From assembly GCA_030154265.1 (NCBI GenBank), contig JASKKH010000012.1:1-54634 (forward strand): a stretch of DNA of 54,634 nt. Direction: 5' to 3'. The DNA comes from Clostridia bacterium. Its GTDB lineage: Bacteria > Bacillota > DSM-521 > Neomoorellales > Neomoorellaceae. Shown in pieces: positions 1-9,443 of this stretch; the first letter of the stretch is position 1; each line of letters begins with the position of its first letter. Below the pieces are notes generated by a model that was not told the DNA's origin, did not search any database, and saw only the letters and a program-made list of their open reading frames with translations. Position numbers and translations under genes: made by a program.

Positions 1-71
1 TTGAAACAATAGCTGGTCATGTCGATGTTTCAACTGCTTTGGCTCGAAATGAAAGTATAATAAAAAATTAA
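1..71 (+). CDS. C-terminal end of an unidentified protein (partial, cut by window edge)
   Basis: Reading in frame from base 3 gives 22 residues ending in ARNESIIKN followed by TAA at 69-71. A strong terminator follows directly, so this is the last gene of an upstream operon. The fragment is too short to assign a family and I do not recognise it. Confidence 0.5.
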   Translation, partial: ETIAGHVDVSTALARNESIIKN

Positions 72-95
72 ATAGATATTTAAGAATAAATGAAC

Positions 96-139
96 CAAAA
101 AGGTCGCCTAAAAAAGGCGATCTTTTTGTTTTTTTTTTA
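96..139 (+). terminator. Rho-independent terminator
   Basis: AAAAAGGTCGCCT and AGGCGATCTTTTT form a GC-containing stem with an A-rich loop, followed by a run of about ten T. It ends the operon of the partial gene at the window start and insulates the amidase gene. Confidence 0.9.
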
Positions 140-156
140 CAAAAAACGATATGAGG

Positions 157-183
157 GAAGGAAAGGAATTCTAAGAAGCGAAT
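157..183 (+). promoter_or_regulatory. Sigma-H-like promoter upstream of the amidase gene
   Basis: A GAAGGAAAG block (157-165) is followed after 11 bases by AGCGAAT (177-183). This fits the known sigma-H pattern RNAGGAWWW-N11/12-RNNGAAT with one mismatch at the last W. Comparable sites lie before tig and minC in this window. The assignment is by pattern only. Confidence 0.5.
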
Positions 184-225
184 AATATGATAGCTCCTAT
201 AAAGTGAAAGGAGAAGGGGAGGTTG

Positions 226-2103
226 ATGATTAAACATTTAAGAGAAGGCCGGTTAATATTCTTATTTTTAGTAACTGTTTTAATCTGGGGACTATTGTCA
301 GGCACTAAAACTTTACCGGCCGCAGCCAGCTCTGGAGTTAATTTAATTCTTAATGGTCAAAAAGTTAAACCAACAGTTCCTGCTTATATTGATAATAATG
401 GTCGAACAATGTTGCCTCTTCGCTTTGTTATGGAAAACATGAATGCCGAGGTTCATTGGATACCATCTGAAAAAGGAATCCTAATTTATCGGGGAAATAC
501 AACTTTAAAAATGTGGATTGGGAGCCGCCAAGCTATAGTTGATGGAAAAACTATTAAGTTAGATACTACGCCAGTGTTAAAAAATAATACGACTATGGTC
601 CCAATGCGTTTTGTCAGTCAGGCTTTTGGTGGCCAAGTAGACTGGGATGGTAAAACCAGAACTGTTAGTGTTAGATTAGATACAACATCAACTAATGATA
701 CGGGTCAACAGGTATCTATAACCGGTAGTTATGTAAATATTAGATCGGGGCCTGGCCTTGGCTATGATATAATCGATGTTTTACCACGTGGAACAGTAAT
801 AAAGTTATTAAATAAAACTACAGGATGGTATAAGGTACAATTAAATAACGGTCAAATAGGATGGGTTACTTCAAAATATTCCACGATAGTCAAAACTGAT
901 AACCCATTACCTAATAATCCAACTAATAATGATCGTTCAAGTTCAGGTGAACGGCTCTCAAATGGCAGCCCCTTGGGTTTAGCAGTGATAGGGGACAAGC
1001 CGGTTGCAGTCTTAGCCGGTCCAAGTCCCGTAGAGCGGCAGGTGGGTATAGCACCTGCTGAAAGCAAGCTGCCAATCTTAGAAGAAAAAGGCGATTGGTG
1101 GGAGGTGGAATTTGGTAATAACCAACGGGGTTGGCTGTCGACCTCTTTAGCTACTTTTGCTTCTTATGAACCTAAACTAGGAGAAGAAGATGATAGTGAG
1201 GACTATTTAAAAATAACAGGGATAAAGGTTAAGATTTTAGATGATACCATCGATGTAATTGTTGAAGCTGAGGAAAAATTTAATTACAAAACTAGTAGAT
1301 GGGATAATCATCTTATTGTTGATATACCTAATGCTATTTTAGATATACCAGAAGGGCAGGATACGATAAATGTAAATCATGCCCCTGTAACTCGCGTTCG
1401 GTTGGGACAGTTTACAACTGATACTGTACGTATCGTGTTTGATTTATCGGCAAATGCAATCTTAACCTCTGTTGGTAGTAATCGTGAAGGAGTAAAATTA
1501 CAAATTCAACCTCTAACTCTAAAGAATATGAAGATTGTCATCGACCCTGGCCATGGTAATGACCCGTATGGGCAAGATCCAGGTGCCATTGGACCTAGTG
1601 GAGTTAAAGAAAAAGATGTTAACCTGGGTATTTCTTTAAAGTTGTATGACTTACTTAAGGACGCCGGTGTGAACGTTTATATGACCCGTTTTGGGGATGA
1701 TTGTCCGTACACACTGTCTGAAAGGGCTTTTTATGCCAATGATATTGGTGCAAATATTTTTATTTCAATTCATTCTAATGCATCTATTAATTCTGAAGCT
1801 TCTGGTACCTCAACATATTTTTATGCTCCTATAGGGACTAGTTTAGGGAATCAAAGAGAACAACGACTTTCTTTGGCTCGAGCAATCCAAACAGCTTTGC
1901 TTGAATCTGCCGGCGGGAAAGATATGGGTATACATGAAGCCAATTTCTCGGTTCTTCGTAATACAGCTATGCCTTCTGTATTAGTTGAAACTGCTTTCTT
2001 ATCTAATCCTGTTGAGGAACAACTTCTTACTCAATTATCATTCCAAAACAAGGTGGCTGAAGGCATATTTAATGGAATAAAAAGATATATATCTGGTAAC
2101 TAA
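226..2103 (+). CDS. N-acetylmuramoyl-L-alanine amidase with stalk, SH3 and AMIN domains
   Basis: Secreted peptidoglycan hydrolase that cleaves the bond between N-acetylmuramic acid and L-alanine. Domain order in about 625 residues: signal peptide/anchor (about 8-35), copper-amine-oxidase-N-like stalk domain (about 38-152, two repeats of the type MLPLRFV and MVPMRFV), bacterial SH3 domain (about 163-222), a second degenerate SH3 (about 250-310), AMIN domain (about 325-425), and a C-terminal Amidase_3 domain from about 432. Amidase_3 zinc ligands are visible: His in DPGHG, Glu in GVKEKDVN, His in SIHSN, and the catalytic Glu in LVETAF. The ATG at 226 is chosen, with purine-rich AAAGGAG and GGGGAGG upstream; TTG at 223 is the alternative. 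It sits alone behind a sigma-H-like promoter, which would suit a wall enzyme used at entry to sporulation. The family call is secure; the regulation is inferred. Confidence 0.93.
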   Translation: MIKHLREGRLIFLFLVTVLIWGLLSGTKTLPAAASSGVNLILNGQKVKPTVPAYIDNNGRTMLPLRFVMENMNAEVHWIPSEKGILIYRGNTTLKMWIGSRQAIVDGKTIKLDTTPVLKNNTTMVPMRFVSQAFGGQVDWDGKTRTVSVRLDTTSTNDTGQQVSITGSYVNIRSGPGLGYDIIDVLPRGTVIKLLNKTTGWYKVQLNNGQIGWVTSKYSTIVKTDNPLPNNPTNNDRSSSGERLSNGSPLGLAVIGDKPVAVLAGPSPVERQVGIAPAESKLPILEEKGDWWEVEFGNNQRGWLSTSLATFASYEPKLGEEDDSEDYLKITGIKVKILDDTIDVIVEAEEKFNYKTSRWDNHLIVDIPNAILDIPEGQDTINVNHAPVTRVRLGQFTTDTVRIVFDLSANAILTSVGSNREGVKLQIQPLTLKNMKIVIDPGHGNDPYGQDPGAIGPSGVKEKDVNLGISLKLYDLLKDAGVNVYMTRFGDDCPYTLSERAFYANDIGANIFISIHSNASINSEASGTSTYFYAPIGTSLGNQREQRLSLARAIQTALLESAGGKDMGIHEANFSVLRNTAMPSVLVETAFLSNPVEEQLLTQLSFQNKVAEGIFNGIKRYISGN

Positions 2104-2118
2104 ACATTATTTAATTTC

Positions 2119-2147
2119 TTGAAGGTACTTTACTTCTTTGCTACAAT
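2119..2147 (+). promoter_or_regulatory. Sigma-A-type promoter for the UPF0316-murI-rph-rdgB group
   Basis: TTGAAG (2119-2124) and TACAAT (2142-2147) are separated by 17 bases. The site lies in the only gap before the UPF0316 gene. Confidence 0.55.
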
Positions 2148-2185
2148 GGGAAAGCGGTTAAGATGTGGAAGGAGTTCCTATACCA

Positions 2186-2713
2186 TTGTATGGGTTAATA
2201 GGTGGTTATTTATTAATCTTTTTTGCTCGGGTTATGGATGTTAGTCTTACTACGTTACGAATGCTTTTTTTAGTGCGGGGTAATAAATTTTATGCTGCTG
2301 GTATTGGTTTAGTTGAAGTTACAGTATATGTACTTGCATTAAAACTTGTCTTTGAACGATTAAATGACCCTCTTAGTATTGCTGTATATGCCCTGGGATT
2401 TGCTACTGGAAATATTGTAGGTAGTTACATGGAGGAGAAGGTAGCCGTAGGGCAAGTAACGGTCCAGATAATTACACTAAAAGATCCATTAAAATTAGCT
2501 GAATTTTTGCGTGAAGATGGGTTTGGAGTAACTATAACAGAGGGGCAGGGCCGTGAAGGCTTTCATCCAATTATAAATTGCAGCCTTCCACGCAAACAAC
2601 TTAAAGGCTTAAGAAAAATACTGGATGAATGGGACAAACGTGCATTTATAGTTGTTCATGATGCCAGTAGTACTTATGGAGGGTTTTATCGTTACCGGCG
2701 TAAGGCAAAATAA
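2186..2713 (+). CDS. UPF0316 family membrane protein (DUF5698/DUF2179)
   Basis: Small integral membrane protein of unknown function, about 175 residues. The first half holds about three hydrophobic segments around the conserved stretch ARVMDVSLTTLRMLFLVRG. The second half is the soluble DUF2179-like domain with the YGGFYR ending. I place the start at TTG 2186 because AAGGAG (2169-2174) precedes it by 11 bases. The in-frame GTG at 2165 lacks a good ribosome site and would put that AAGGAG inside the gene. The family is widespread in Firmicutes; no biochemical role is established, and the position before murI is not informative enough to infer one. Confidence 0.8.
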   Translation: MYGLIGGYLLIFFARVMDVSLTTLRMLFLVRGNKFYAAGIGLVEVTVYVLALKLVFERLNDPLSIAVYALGFATGNIVGSYMEEKVAVGQVTVQIITLKDPLKLAEFLREDGFGVTITEGQGREGFHPIINCSLPRKQLKGLRKILDEWDKRAFIVVHDASSTYGGFYRYRRKAK

Positions 2714-2811
2714 ACTATTAAATTTTTTTAGCAAACATTCATATATTAGTAAGGTGTTTGAAATAAATAGAAGTGCTCTACCGAGAGTACTTGAATAAGG
2801 AGTTGAGGGCG

Positions 2812-3657
2812 GTGTTACCCGTCCAACCTATAGGAGTTTTTGATTCTGGAGTTGGAGGTTTAACAATTGCCGAGGAAATATCCAGGCAATTGCCATTCGA
2901 AAAAATTATTTATTTTGGCGATACTGCCCATGTGCCTTATGGCCCACGGTCAGTAGAAGAGTTAACTAGTTTTGCGGATAAAATTGTAGATTTTTTAATC
3001 AGGCATGAGGTTAAGGCTATTGTTGATGCCTGCAATACTACCTCTGCAGTTGCTTTACCATTTTTACAAGAGAAATATGATATACCCATCATCGGGGTTA
3101 TAGAACCCGGTGTGATGGATGCTATGAGGGTAACAAAAAACAGACATATTGGGATAATAGCTACTGAGGCAACTATTGCTAGTCATGCTCACCAAAAAGC
3201 TATTGAATCTAGAGGGAGTAATTATAGGGTTTTTAACCAAGCTTGCCCTAAGTTTGTCCCTCTGGTCGAAGATGGTAAAGTGTATGGTCCAGAGGTGAGA
3301 TCAGCAGTAGAAGAATACCTGCTGCCATTGTTAAAAGCAAATATTGACACCTTAATTCTTGGGTGTACCCATTATCCATTTTTAAGGCGGGTCATTAAAG
3401 AAGTTGCTGGTCCTGAAGTTACTTTGGTTGACCCTGCTGTTGCTACAGTACGGGAACTAAAAAAAGTACTCATTAAAGAAAAAGGTTTAAGGGGACCCCA
3501 CACCCATACTTTAAGGTCTCTTGAATTTTATGTTAGTGGTGACCCAGATAGTTTTAGTGAAGTAGGATATAAATTGGTTGGTTGGCCTGAACTTGATAAT
3601 ACTAGGAAAGTAGAAGTGTTTAATGGTGGAAACAAGGGAGGCCAGGACTTTGATTAG
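2812..3657 (+). CDS. murI: Glutamate racemase
   Basis: Converts L-glutamate to D-glutamate for peptidoglycan precursors. The N-terminal substrate loop [11 protein letters not shown] and both catalytic cysteines are visible (DACNTTSA and LGCTHYPF), and the length of about 281 residues is normal. The start is GTG 2812, with AAGGAG at 2797-2802 nine bases upstream; this gives the usual N-terminus just before PIGVFDSG. A longer in-frame start at 2773 has no ribosome site. The stop overlaps the start of rph, so the two are probably translationally coupled. Confidence 0.95.
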   Translation: MLPVQPIGVFDSGVGGLTIAEEISRQLPFEKIIYFGDTAHVPYGPRSVEELTSFADKIVDFLIRHEVKAIVDACNTTSAVALPFLQEKYDIPIIGVIEPGVMDAMRVTKNRHIGIIATEATIASHAHQKAIESRGSNYRVFNQACPKFVPLVEDGKVYGPEVRSAVEEYLLPLLKANIDTLILGCTHYPFLRRVIKEVAGPEVTLVDPAVATVRELKKVLIKEKGLRGPHTHTLRSLEFYVSGDPDSFSEVGYKLVGWPELDNTRKVEVFNGGNKGGQDFD

Positions 3658-4402
3658 GGCTAATAATCGTAGTAAGAACAGTTTGCGTCCTGTAACGATA
3701 GAGAGGAATTATCTGAAATATGCAGAAGGGTCAGCCTTGATTGTTATGGGTGATACAAAGGTTATATGTAGTGCATCTGTTGAAGAGAAAGTGCCACCTT
3801 TTTTGAGGAACAGTGGTAAAGGGTGGATTACCGCAGAATATTCTTTGTTACCAAGGTCCACTCATGATAGGACTCAGCGTGAAGCTAGTAAGGGTCGGCT
3901 TAGTGGAAGAACGCAGGAAATCCAACGGTTGATAGGACGCTCCGTACGAAGTGTTGTTGATACTTTATGTCTGGGAGAAAGAACTATCTGGCTTGACTGT
4001 GATGTGCTTCAGGCAGATGGGGGCACTCGTACAGCGGCTATTACTGGTAGCTTTGTGGCTTTGGCTGAGGCCGTAGAAGGATTAATGAATGCGGGGATAA
4101 TATCAAAATTTCCTATAAATGACTTTTTAGCAGCTGTTAGTGTAGGTATAATAAATGGTGAGATATTATTAGATTTGGACTTTCAAGAAGACTGTAATGC
4201 TTGGGTTGATATGAATGTAGTAATGACTGGCAGTGGTAAGCTTGTAGAGGTACAAGGAACAGCTGAAGGCCAACCCTTTAGTCGCGAGGAAATGGCAAAA
4301 ATGTTAGATTTGGCTGGACAAGGTATAAATTCATTAATTGAGGTCCAAAAACAAGTTCTTGGGCCTTTGGCAGAAAAGGTAGGAGAGACTCATGCTGAAT
4401 AA
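3650..4402 (+). CDS. rph: Ribonuclease PH
   Basis: Phosphorolytic 3'-5' exoribonuclease that trims tRNA 3' ends. Family signatures are clear: [50 protein letters not shown] and [19 protein letters not shown]. About 250 residues. TTG 3650 is preferred because GGGAGG (3636-3641) lies eight bases upstream; an ATG at 3623 is in frame but has no clear ribosome site. It overlaps murI by 8 bases and rdgB by 11. murI-rph-rdgB is a common order in Firmicutes. Confidence 0.95.
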   Translation: MIRANNRSKNSLRPVTIERNYLKYAEGSALIVMGDTKVICSASVEEKVPPFLRNSGKGWITAEYSLLPRSTHDRTQREASKGRLSGRTQEIQRLIGRSVRSVVDTLCLGERTIWLDCDVLQADGGTRTAAITGSFVALAEAVEGLMNAGIISKFPINDFLAAVSVGIINGEILLDLDFQEDCNAWVDMNVVMTGSGKLVEVQGTAEGQPFSREEMAKMLDLAGQGINSLIEVQKQVLGPLAEKVGETHAE

Positions 4403-4994
4403 AATTGTTGTAATTGCAACTCATAACCAAGGTAAAGTAGAAGAATTCAAAGAATTTTTTAAAGGCATTGATGTAAAAGTTGAATCTTTAAGAGATTTCC
4501 CGGCATTTAAATTACCTCCAGAAGCTGAGAGAACTTTTGCTGAGAATGCAACGGTTAAGGCTCGATTGGTTGCAGCTCTAACTGAATTACCCGCTATTGG
4601 TGATGATTCCGGTCTTGAAGTGGATTACTTAAATGGTGCACCAGGCATTTATTCTGCTCGCTTTGCCGGGGAACCTATTGATGACCAGAAGAATAATGAA
4701 AAACTACTTAGTCTATTAGAAGGGGTTCCCTGGGAAAAGAGAACAGCCCGTTTTCGTTGTGCCTTAGCCTTTGTTACCAGTGATGGTGATACTCATATTG
4801 CGGAAGGTACGCTTGAAGGGATAATTACTACCGAGCCAAGGGGGAATTTTGGTTTTGGTTATGACCCACTTTTTTATGTTCCCCAATATAACAAAACTCT
4901 AGCTGAGTTAGGAGCCGAAGTTAAAAATAAAATTAGCCATCGTGCCATTGCTTTTAAAAAACTTCTACCTTACTTTAAAGAGTTTAATGAATAA
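4392..4994 (+). CDS. rdgB: XTP/dITP diphosphatase (non-canonical purine NTP pyrophosphatase)
   Basis: Removes XTP, ITP and dITP from the nucleotide pool. The RdgB/HAM1 motifs [14 protein letters not shown] at the N-terminus, [21 protein letters not shown] and [11 protein letters not shown] are intact. At 200 residues it is of normal length. The start overlaps the end of rph, with AGGAGAG just upstream. It is the last gene of the group before the tRNA cluster; no metallophosphoesterase follows as it does in Bacillus. Confidence 0.95.
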   Translation: MLNKIVVIATHNQGKVEEFKEFFKGIDVKVESLRDFPAFKLPPEAERTFAENATVKARLVAALTELPAIGDDSGLEVDYLNGAPGIYSARFAGEPIDDQKNNEKLLSLLEGVPWEKRTARFRCALAFVTSDGDTHIAEGTLEGIITTEPRGNFGFGYDPLFYVPQYNKTLAELGAEVKNKISHRAIAFKKLLPYFKEFNE

Positions 4995-5007
4995 TTATGA
5001 TTTGTAC

Positions 5008-5100
5008 TTGAAACTAATATAAATATGTTATATAATAGGCATTGTCTTTGCTGCGAAGGGAAAAACTGTTTTTGACATAAAAATTATTTTGAGGTATAAT
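5008..5100 (+). promoter_or_regulatory. Two tandem sigma-A promoters for the tRNA cluster
   Basis: P1: TTGAAA (5008-5013), 17 bases, TATAAT (5031-5036). P2: TTGACA (5072-5077), 17 bases, perfect TATAAT (5095-5100), ending 12 bases before the first tRNA. Two near-consensus promoters in a row are typical of strongly expressed stable RNA genes. Confidence 0.8.
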
Positions 5101-5111
5101 ACATTTTGCGT

Positions 5112-5185
<74 letters not shown>

Positions 5186-5192
5186 AAATTAA

Positions 5193-5269
5193 GCGCCTGT
5201 AGCTCAGCTGGATAGAGCAACGGCCTTCTAAGCCGTTGGCCGCAGGTTCGAATCCTGCCAGGCGCGCCA
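5193..5269 (+). tRNA. tRNA-Arg (anticodon TCT)
   Basis: Acceptor GCGCCTG pairs CAGGCGC. The anticodon loop reads CTTCTAA, the T-loop GGTTCGAATC, and CCA is encoded. Confidence 0.96.
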
Positions 5270-5281
5270 GAAAAGATATAT

Positions 5282-5359
5282 GGTGGGTGTAGCTCAGTTG
5301 GTCAGAGCACCAGGTTGTGGCCCTGGGGGCCGTGGGTTCGAGTCCCATCATCCACCCCA
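5282..5359 (+). tRNA. tRNA-His (anticodon GTG)
   Basis: Acceptor GTGGGTG pairs CATCCAC with one G-T pair. The extra G at 5282 faces discriminator C at 5356, the G-1:C73 mark of histidine tRNA. Anticodon loop TTGTGGC; CCA encoded. Confidence 0.96.
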
Positions 5360-5374
5360 CTAACACTATTATGT

Positions 5375-5450
5375 TGGGGCGTCGCCAAGCGGTAAGGCAA
5401 CGGATTTTGGATCCGTCAGTTCGCAGGTTCGAATCCTGCCGCCCCAGCCA
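5375..5450 (+). tRNA. tRNA-Gln (anticodon TTG)
   Basis: Acceptor TGGGGCG pairs CGCCCCA. Anticodon loop TTTTGGA, T-loop GGTTCGAATC, CCA encoded. Confidence 0.96.
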
Positions 5451-5455
5451 TTTAT

Positions 5456-5531
5456 GAGCCATTAGCTCAGTTGGTAGAGCACCTGACTTTTAATCAGGGT
5501 GTCCGGGGTTCGACTCCCCGATGGCTCACCA
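5456..5531 (+). tRNA. tRNA-Lys (anticodon TTT)
   Basis: Acceptor GAGCCAT pairs ATGGCTC. Anticodon loop CTTTTAA, T-loop GGTTCGACTC, CCA encoded. Confidence 0.96.
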
Positions 5532-5537
5532 TGCCAT

Positions 5538-5622
5538 GCGGGCGTGGCGGAATGGCAGACGCGCCAGACTTAGGATCTGGTGGGTTTTTCCCGTGGAGGT
5601 TCAAGTCCTCTCGCCCGCACCA
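5538..5622 (+). tRNA. tRNA-Leu (anticodon TAG)
   Basis: Acceptor GCGGGCG pairs CGCCCGC. Anticodon loop CTTAGGA, a long variable arm as expected for leucine tRNA, and CCA encoded. Last gene of the six-tRNA transcript. Confidence 0.96.
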
Positions 5623-5630
5623 GTACGTCG

Positions 5631-5656
5631 AAAGCTCGGATATACCGGGCTTTTTA
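5631..5656 (+). terminator. Rho-independent terminator of the six-tRNA operon
   Basis: AAAGCTCGG and CCGGGCTTT form a 9-bp stem (one T-G pair) with loop ATATA, followed by T5. Confidence 0.85.
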
Positions 5657-5734
5657 TATGTCTATTATATAAAACCTGGATTATGCTGGGCTGTTTCTTC
5701 ATAATTTTTCATTTTAATTTTATTTATAATAAAC

Positions 5735-5764
5735 TTGACACGGGTAAATTAATCGTGCTAATAT
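5735..5764 (+). promoter_or_regulatory. Sigma-A promoter for the second tRNA-Gly
   Basis: TTGACA (5735-5740), 18 bases, TAATAT (5759-5764). It lies between the terminator at 5631 and the single tRNA, so that tRNA is transcribed separately. Confidence 0.7.
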
Positions 5765-5799
5765 AACGCTACGGAATTGTTTAAGTTAAATAATAACGA

Positions 5800-5874
5800 G
5801 CGGAAGTGGCTCAGTGGTAGAGCATCGCCTTGCCAAGGCGAGGGTCGCGGGTTCAAATCCCGTCTTCCGCTCCA
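5800..5874 (+). tRNA. tRNA-Gly (anticodon GCC)
   Basis: Acceptor GCGGAAG pairs CTTCCGC. Anticodon loop TTGCCAA, T-loop GGTTCAAATC, CCA encoded. It has its own promoter and terminator. Confidence 0.96.
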
Positions 5875-5889
5875 ATTTCTAGACTAAAA

Positions 5890-5925
5890 ACCTCGGATAG
5901 TTTAACCTGTCCGAGGTGTTATATT
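5890..5925 (+). terminator. Probable terminator after tRNA-Gly(GCC)
   Basis: ACCTCGGATAG (5890-5900) pairs CTGTCCGAGGT (5907-5917). The following tract is only moderately T-rich, so termination may be weak. Confidence 0.6.
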
Positions 5926-5948
5926 AACTACATATTTTTTTTATTTTG

Positions 5949-5976
5949 GCAGGAAAAGGGTACGGATGCGCCGAAG
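5949..5976 (+). promoter_or_regulatory. Sigma-H-like promoter upstream of tig
   Basis: GCAGGAAAA (5949-5957), 12 bases, GCCGAAG (5970-5976). This matches the sigma-H pattern except for G instead of T at the last position of GAAT. A hairpin built on GGATG/CATCC lies at about 6005-6028, between this site and the tig ribosome site. Confidence 0.45.
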
Positions 5977-6059
5977 TAAAATCATAGGTATTTTAATAAA
6001 AAAGGATGGTCATAATTAATGACATCCAGTAGTTGGGAGCAGGGAGGATAAAATACATA

Positions 6060-7391
6060 ATGAAGGCTACCGTAGAGAAATTGGATAATAATGAAGTAAT
6101 CCTAGAAATTGAGGTTGAGGCATCTAAGGTTCAGAAAGCTATTAACCAAGCTTATTCGCGTTTGGCAAAACAGGTAAACATTCCGGGATTTAGAAAAGGT
6201 AAAGTCCCTCGCTTCATTTTAGAAAGACATATAAGTAAAGAGCATATCTATAATGAAGTTGCAGAGAATGTTATTCCACCAGCTTATGAAGAGGCAATTG
6301 TTAAAAATAAGGTGGAACCTATTAATAGACCAGAAATTGAAATTTTAAAAATTGAAGAAGGACAGCCACTAAGTTTTAAAGCAAAAGTAGAAGTCAAACC
6401 CGAAATTGACTTAAGTAAAGTTAAATATACTGGTGTAGAAGTGGAATGTCCTGAAGTGAACGTTACAGAAGAAGATATTGATGCTTATCTAAAGGATTTA
6501 CAACAAAGATATGCCGAATTGAAGGTTATAGAGGACGAACCTGCAAAAGTCGGCGATATTCTAACAATCGATTTTAAAGGGACAGTTGACGGGAAGGCAT
6601 ATCCAGGAATGGAAGGAGAGAACTATCCCTTAGAACTAGGTTCGGACACTTTTATCCCTAATTTTGGGGAACAGCTTGTTGGAGCCAAAGCAGATGAAGA
6701 AAGAACTGTAATAGTAACCTTTCCAACCGATTATCACGAAAAGGAATTAGCAGGTAAAGAGGCTGTCTTTGAAGTAAAAATCCATAATATTAAGCGTAAG
6801 GAATTAGCTCCTTTAGACGATGAATTCGCTAAAGACGTTAGTGAATGCGAAACTTTAGAAGAGTTACGTAAAGACATTAGATCTCGTTTAGAAGAGAGAC
6901 AAAAAAATGAAATAAATTCTGCACGAAGAGAAAAAGTAGTAGATAAAATAGTAGAAACAGCAGAAGTAGAAGTCCCTGAGGTGATGGTTGAGCGGCAAAT
7001 AGAGTCAAGATTAAGGCAATTAGAAAATACTCTTCGAGCCCAAAGATTAGATATTGATAAATTTTTAGAAAAAACAGGGAAGAGTATGGAAGAATTGAAA
7101 AATGACTTTAGACCGCAGGCCGAAAAAGATATTAAGACACAACTAATACTTGAAGCTATTGCTAAAGCAGAGAATATAGAAGTTACCCAGGAAGATTTAG
7201 ATAAAGAAATAGCTAATATGGCTAAGATGTTAAACCAAGATACAGATGAAATAAGGAAAAATTTGGGCGACTTATCTTATTTCAAATACGATATAATGAT
7301 AAAAAAGACCATTGATTTTTTAGTAGACGCAAGTGTTGCTATACCTCCGTGTGAAAATGAAGAAAAAGATGAAAAGAAAAAAGATGCTTAA
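6060..7391 (+). CDS. tig: Trigger factor (ribosome-associated peptidyl-prolyl isomerase chaperone)
   Basis: Binds the ribosome exit tunnel and folds nascent chains. Domain order in 443 residues: ribosome-binding domain with the signature NIPGFRKGKVPRFILE (about residues 36-52), an FKBP-type PPIase domain around VGDILTIDFKGTVDGK (about 158-240), and a long helical substrate-binding C-terminal domain ending in a charged EEKDEKKK tail. ATG 6060 is chosen, with GGGAGG upstream; it gives the usual MKATVEKL N-terminus. A TTG at 6033 lies before the ribosome site. tig-clpP-clpX-lonB-lon is the standard Firmicute quality-control block. Confidence 0.97.
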   Translation: MKATVEKLDNNEVILEIEVEASKVQKAINQAYSRLAKQVNIPGFRKGKVPRFILERHISKEHIYNEVAENVIPPAYEEAIVKNKVEPINRPEIEILKIEEGQPLSFKAKVEVKPEIDLSKVKYTGVEVECPEVNVTEEDIDAYLKDLQQRYAELKVIEDEPAKVGDILTIDFKGTVDGKAYPGMEGENYPLELGSDTFIPNFGEQLVGAKADEERTVIVTFPTDYHEKELAGKEAVFEVKIHNIKRKELAPLDDEFAKDVSECETLEELRKDIRSRLEERQKNEINSARREKVVDKIVETAEVEVPEVMVERQIESRLRQLENTLRAQRLDIDKFLEKTGKSMEELKNDFRPQAEKDIKTQLILEAIAKAENIEVTQEDLDKEIANMAKMLNQDTDEIRKNLGDLSYFKYDIMIKKTIDFLVDASVAIPPCENEEKDEKKKDA

Positions 7392-7463
7392 AAAATGTCT
7401 GAATTGGAAAACATTAGTTATGACGTAGTAGCATAAAATAGAAAAGTGGAGGTGGTATAGTTA

Positions 7464-8063
7464 GTGTCAGTTCTAGTACCAATGGTTGTCGAACAAAGTA
7501 ATAGAGGCGAGAGAGCTTACGATATCTATTCTCGCTTACTAAAGGATCGCATAATTTTCTTGGGTAGTGCTATTGATGATCATGTGGCCAACTTGGTGAT
7601 TGCCCAAATGTTATTTTTGGAAGCAGAGGATCCTGATAAAGATATTCACCTGTATATTAATAGCCCAGGTGGTTCCATTTCTGCAGGAATGGCTATATTT
7701 GATACTATGCAATATATTCGACCTGATGTTTCCACTATTTGTGTTGGCTTAGCAGCTAGTATGGGTGCATTTCTTTTAGCTTCGGGTGCTAAGGGTAAGC
7801 GTTTTGCTTTACCTAATAGCGAAATAATGATTCATCAACCCATGGGAGGAACTCAAGGTCAGGCAGTAGATATTGAAATACATGCCAAACGTATATTAGC
7901 TATAAGGGATACATTGAATAGAATTTTAAGTGAGATAACTGGTAAGCCTATTGAACAGATTGCTCGAGATACAGATCGTGATAATTTTATGACTGCTAGG
8001 GAAGCGAAGGATTATGGGTTAATTGATGAGGTGATCACCAAGCGCGAAATGCCCGCTAAATAG
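7464..8063 (+). CDS. clpP: ATP-dependent Clp protease proteolytic subunit
   Basis: Serine peptidase that forms the 14-subunit barrel fed by ClpX. The catalytic Ser is in AASMGAFLL and the His in [13 protein letters not shown], and the N-terminus [20 protein letters not shown] is canonical. Length is normal at 199 residues. Start GTG 7464, with GGAGG 11 bases upstream. It lies 20 bases before clpX, clearly co-transcribed. Confidence 0.97.
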   Translation: MSVLVPMVVEQSNRGERAYDIYSRLLKDRIIFLGSAIDDHVANLVIAQMLFLEAEDPDKDIHLYINSPGGSISAGMAIFDTMQYIRPDVSTICVGLAASMGAFLLASGAKGKRFALPNSEIMIHQPMGGTQGQAVDIEIHAKRILAIRDTLNRILSEITGKPIEQIARDTDRDNFMTAREAKDYGLIDEVITKREMPAK

Positions 8064-8083
8064 GCACAGCGAGGTGTAATAAT

Positions 8084-9337
8084 ATGTATAAATACAATGA
8101 TGATAAAGGCCAACTGAAGTGTTCATTTTGTGGAAAGCTTCAGGATCAGGTTAAAAAATTAGTTGCGGGTCCCGGCGTCTATATTTGTGATGAATGTATT
8201 GAGTTATGTAATGAGATAATTGAAGAAGAGCTAAGTGAAGACATGAATTTGGAAATGGGTGACTTGCCTAAACCCAAAGAAATGCGAGAAATACTTGATC
8301 AATATGTCATTGGTCAAGATGCAGCTAAAAAGACACTAGCAGTAGCAGTTTATAATCATTATAAACGTATTAACCTGGGGCAAAAATTAGATGATGTTGA
8401 ACTTCAAAAAAGTAACATTATCATGATGGGACCCACGGGAAGTGGAAAAACTTTACTTGCACAAACTCTAGCAAAGATATTAAACGTACCTTTTGCTATC
8501 GCTGATGCTACTTCATTAACAGAAGCTGGATATGTGGGTGAGGATGTAGAAAACATTCTTCTTAAACTTATTCAGGCGGCTGATTATGACGTTGAGAAAG
8601 CGGAAAAAGGTATTGTTTATATTGATGAGATTGATAAGATAGCTAGGAAATCTGATAATCCATCTATTACACGTGATGTATCAGGTGAAGGTGTACAACA
8701 AGCGCTGCTAAAAATTCTAGAAGGAACTGTTGCTAGTGTACCGCCACAAGGTGGCCGTAAGCACCCACACCAAGAATTCATTCAATTGGATACTACAAAC
8801 ATTCTATTTATTTGCGGTGGCGCCTTTGATGGTCTTGATAAGATAATCAAAAATCGCATTTCTGACAAAACAATGGGTTTTGGTGCAGAAATTAAGGGTA
8901 AAAAGGATACCCAAATTGGCGAGATACTTAAGAATGTCTTACCAATAGATTTATTGAAGTATGGGTTAATACCGGAATTTGTTGGAAGATTACCAGTTAT
9001 CGTAACTTTAGACGCTTTAGATGAAGAAGCCTTGGTAAGAGTATTAACTGAACCCCGAAATGCTTTGGTAAAGCAATATCAAAAGCTGTTTGAAATGGAC
9101 AATGTTAGTTTAGAGTTTAAAGAAGATGCTCTTACTACTATTGCTGAACTAGCAATTAAACGTGAAACAGGTGCTCGTGGATTAAAGGCGATTTTAGAAG
9201 ATATTATGCTAGATATAATGTACGAGATACCTTCGCAAACGAATGTTTCTAAAGTGGTAATAACAAAGGATGTAGTATTGCGACAGAAAGACCCTTTGTT
9301 AGCTATTGAAAAGAAAGAAAAAGAAGAGTCAGCTTAA
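8084..9337 (+). CDS. clpX: ATP-dependent Clp protease ATP-binding subunit ClpX
   Basis: AAA+ unfoldase that delivers substrates to ClpP. An N-terminal zinc-binding domain (CSFCGK and CDECIELC) is followed by Walker [16 protein letters not shown], Walker [10 protein letters not shown], the pore-loop GYVGEDVE and the IGF-type ClpP loop region (TMGFGAE). 417 residues. A ribosome site GAGGTG precedes ATG 8084. A strong terminator follows immediately. Confidence 0.97.
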   Translation: MYKYNDDKGQLKCSFCGKLQDQVKKLVAGPGVYICDECIELCNEIIEEELSEDMNLEMGDLPKPKEMREILDQYVIGQDAAKKTLAVAVYNHYKRINLGQKLDDVELQKSNIIMMGPTGSGKTLLAQTLAKILNVPFAIADATSLTEAGYVGEDVENILLKLIQAADYDVEKAEKGIVYIDEIDKIARKSDNPSITRDVSGEGVQQALLKILEGTVASVPPQGGRKHPHQEFIQLDTTNILFICGGAFDGLDKIIKNRISDKTMGFGAEIKGKKDTQIGEILKNVLPIDLLKYGLIPEFVGRLPVIVTLDALDEEALVRVLTEPRNALVKQYQKLFEMDNVSLEFKEDALTTIAELAIKRETGARGLKAILEDIMLDIMYEIPSQTNVSKVVITKDVVLRQKDPLLAIEKKEKEESA

Positions 9338-9373
9338 AAAGACGGTGGCATACAGAGCCACTGTCTTTTTCTT
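9336..9373 (+). terminator. Rho-independent terminator after clpX
   Basis: AAAAAGACGGTGGC and GCCACTGTCTTTTT form a long stem with one mismatch/wobble, ending in a T tract. It separates clpX from lonB, so lonB needs its own promoter. Confidence 0.92.
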
Positions 9374-9378
9374 TGGTT

Positions 9379-9406
9379 GGATAAAAATTTTCTTTCCGGA
9401 TAAAAC
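9379..9406 (+). promoter_or_regulatory. Possible forespore (sigma-F/G-like) promoter for lonB
   Basis: GGATA (9379-9383), 14 bases, GGATAAAAC (9398-9406) loosely resembles the sigma-F/G pattern GYATA-N15-GGNNANAMT. It is weighed mainly because lonB is forespore-expressed in Bacillus; the match is poor. Confidence 0.25.
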
Positions 9407-9443
9407 TTTAGTTGATAAAGGTATTCGGAAAGGAGTTTTTATT

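Noticed and set aside
5471-5766. Two + strand open frames over tRNA-Lys and tRNA-Leu
   Set aside because: They run through complete tRNA cloverleafs and the terminator at 5631; not protein genes.
9306-9443. Longer LonB N-terminus reading back into clpX
   Set aside because: The frame is open but crosses a strong terminator and lacks a ribosome site; ATG 9444 has AAAGGAG at the right distance.
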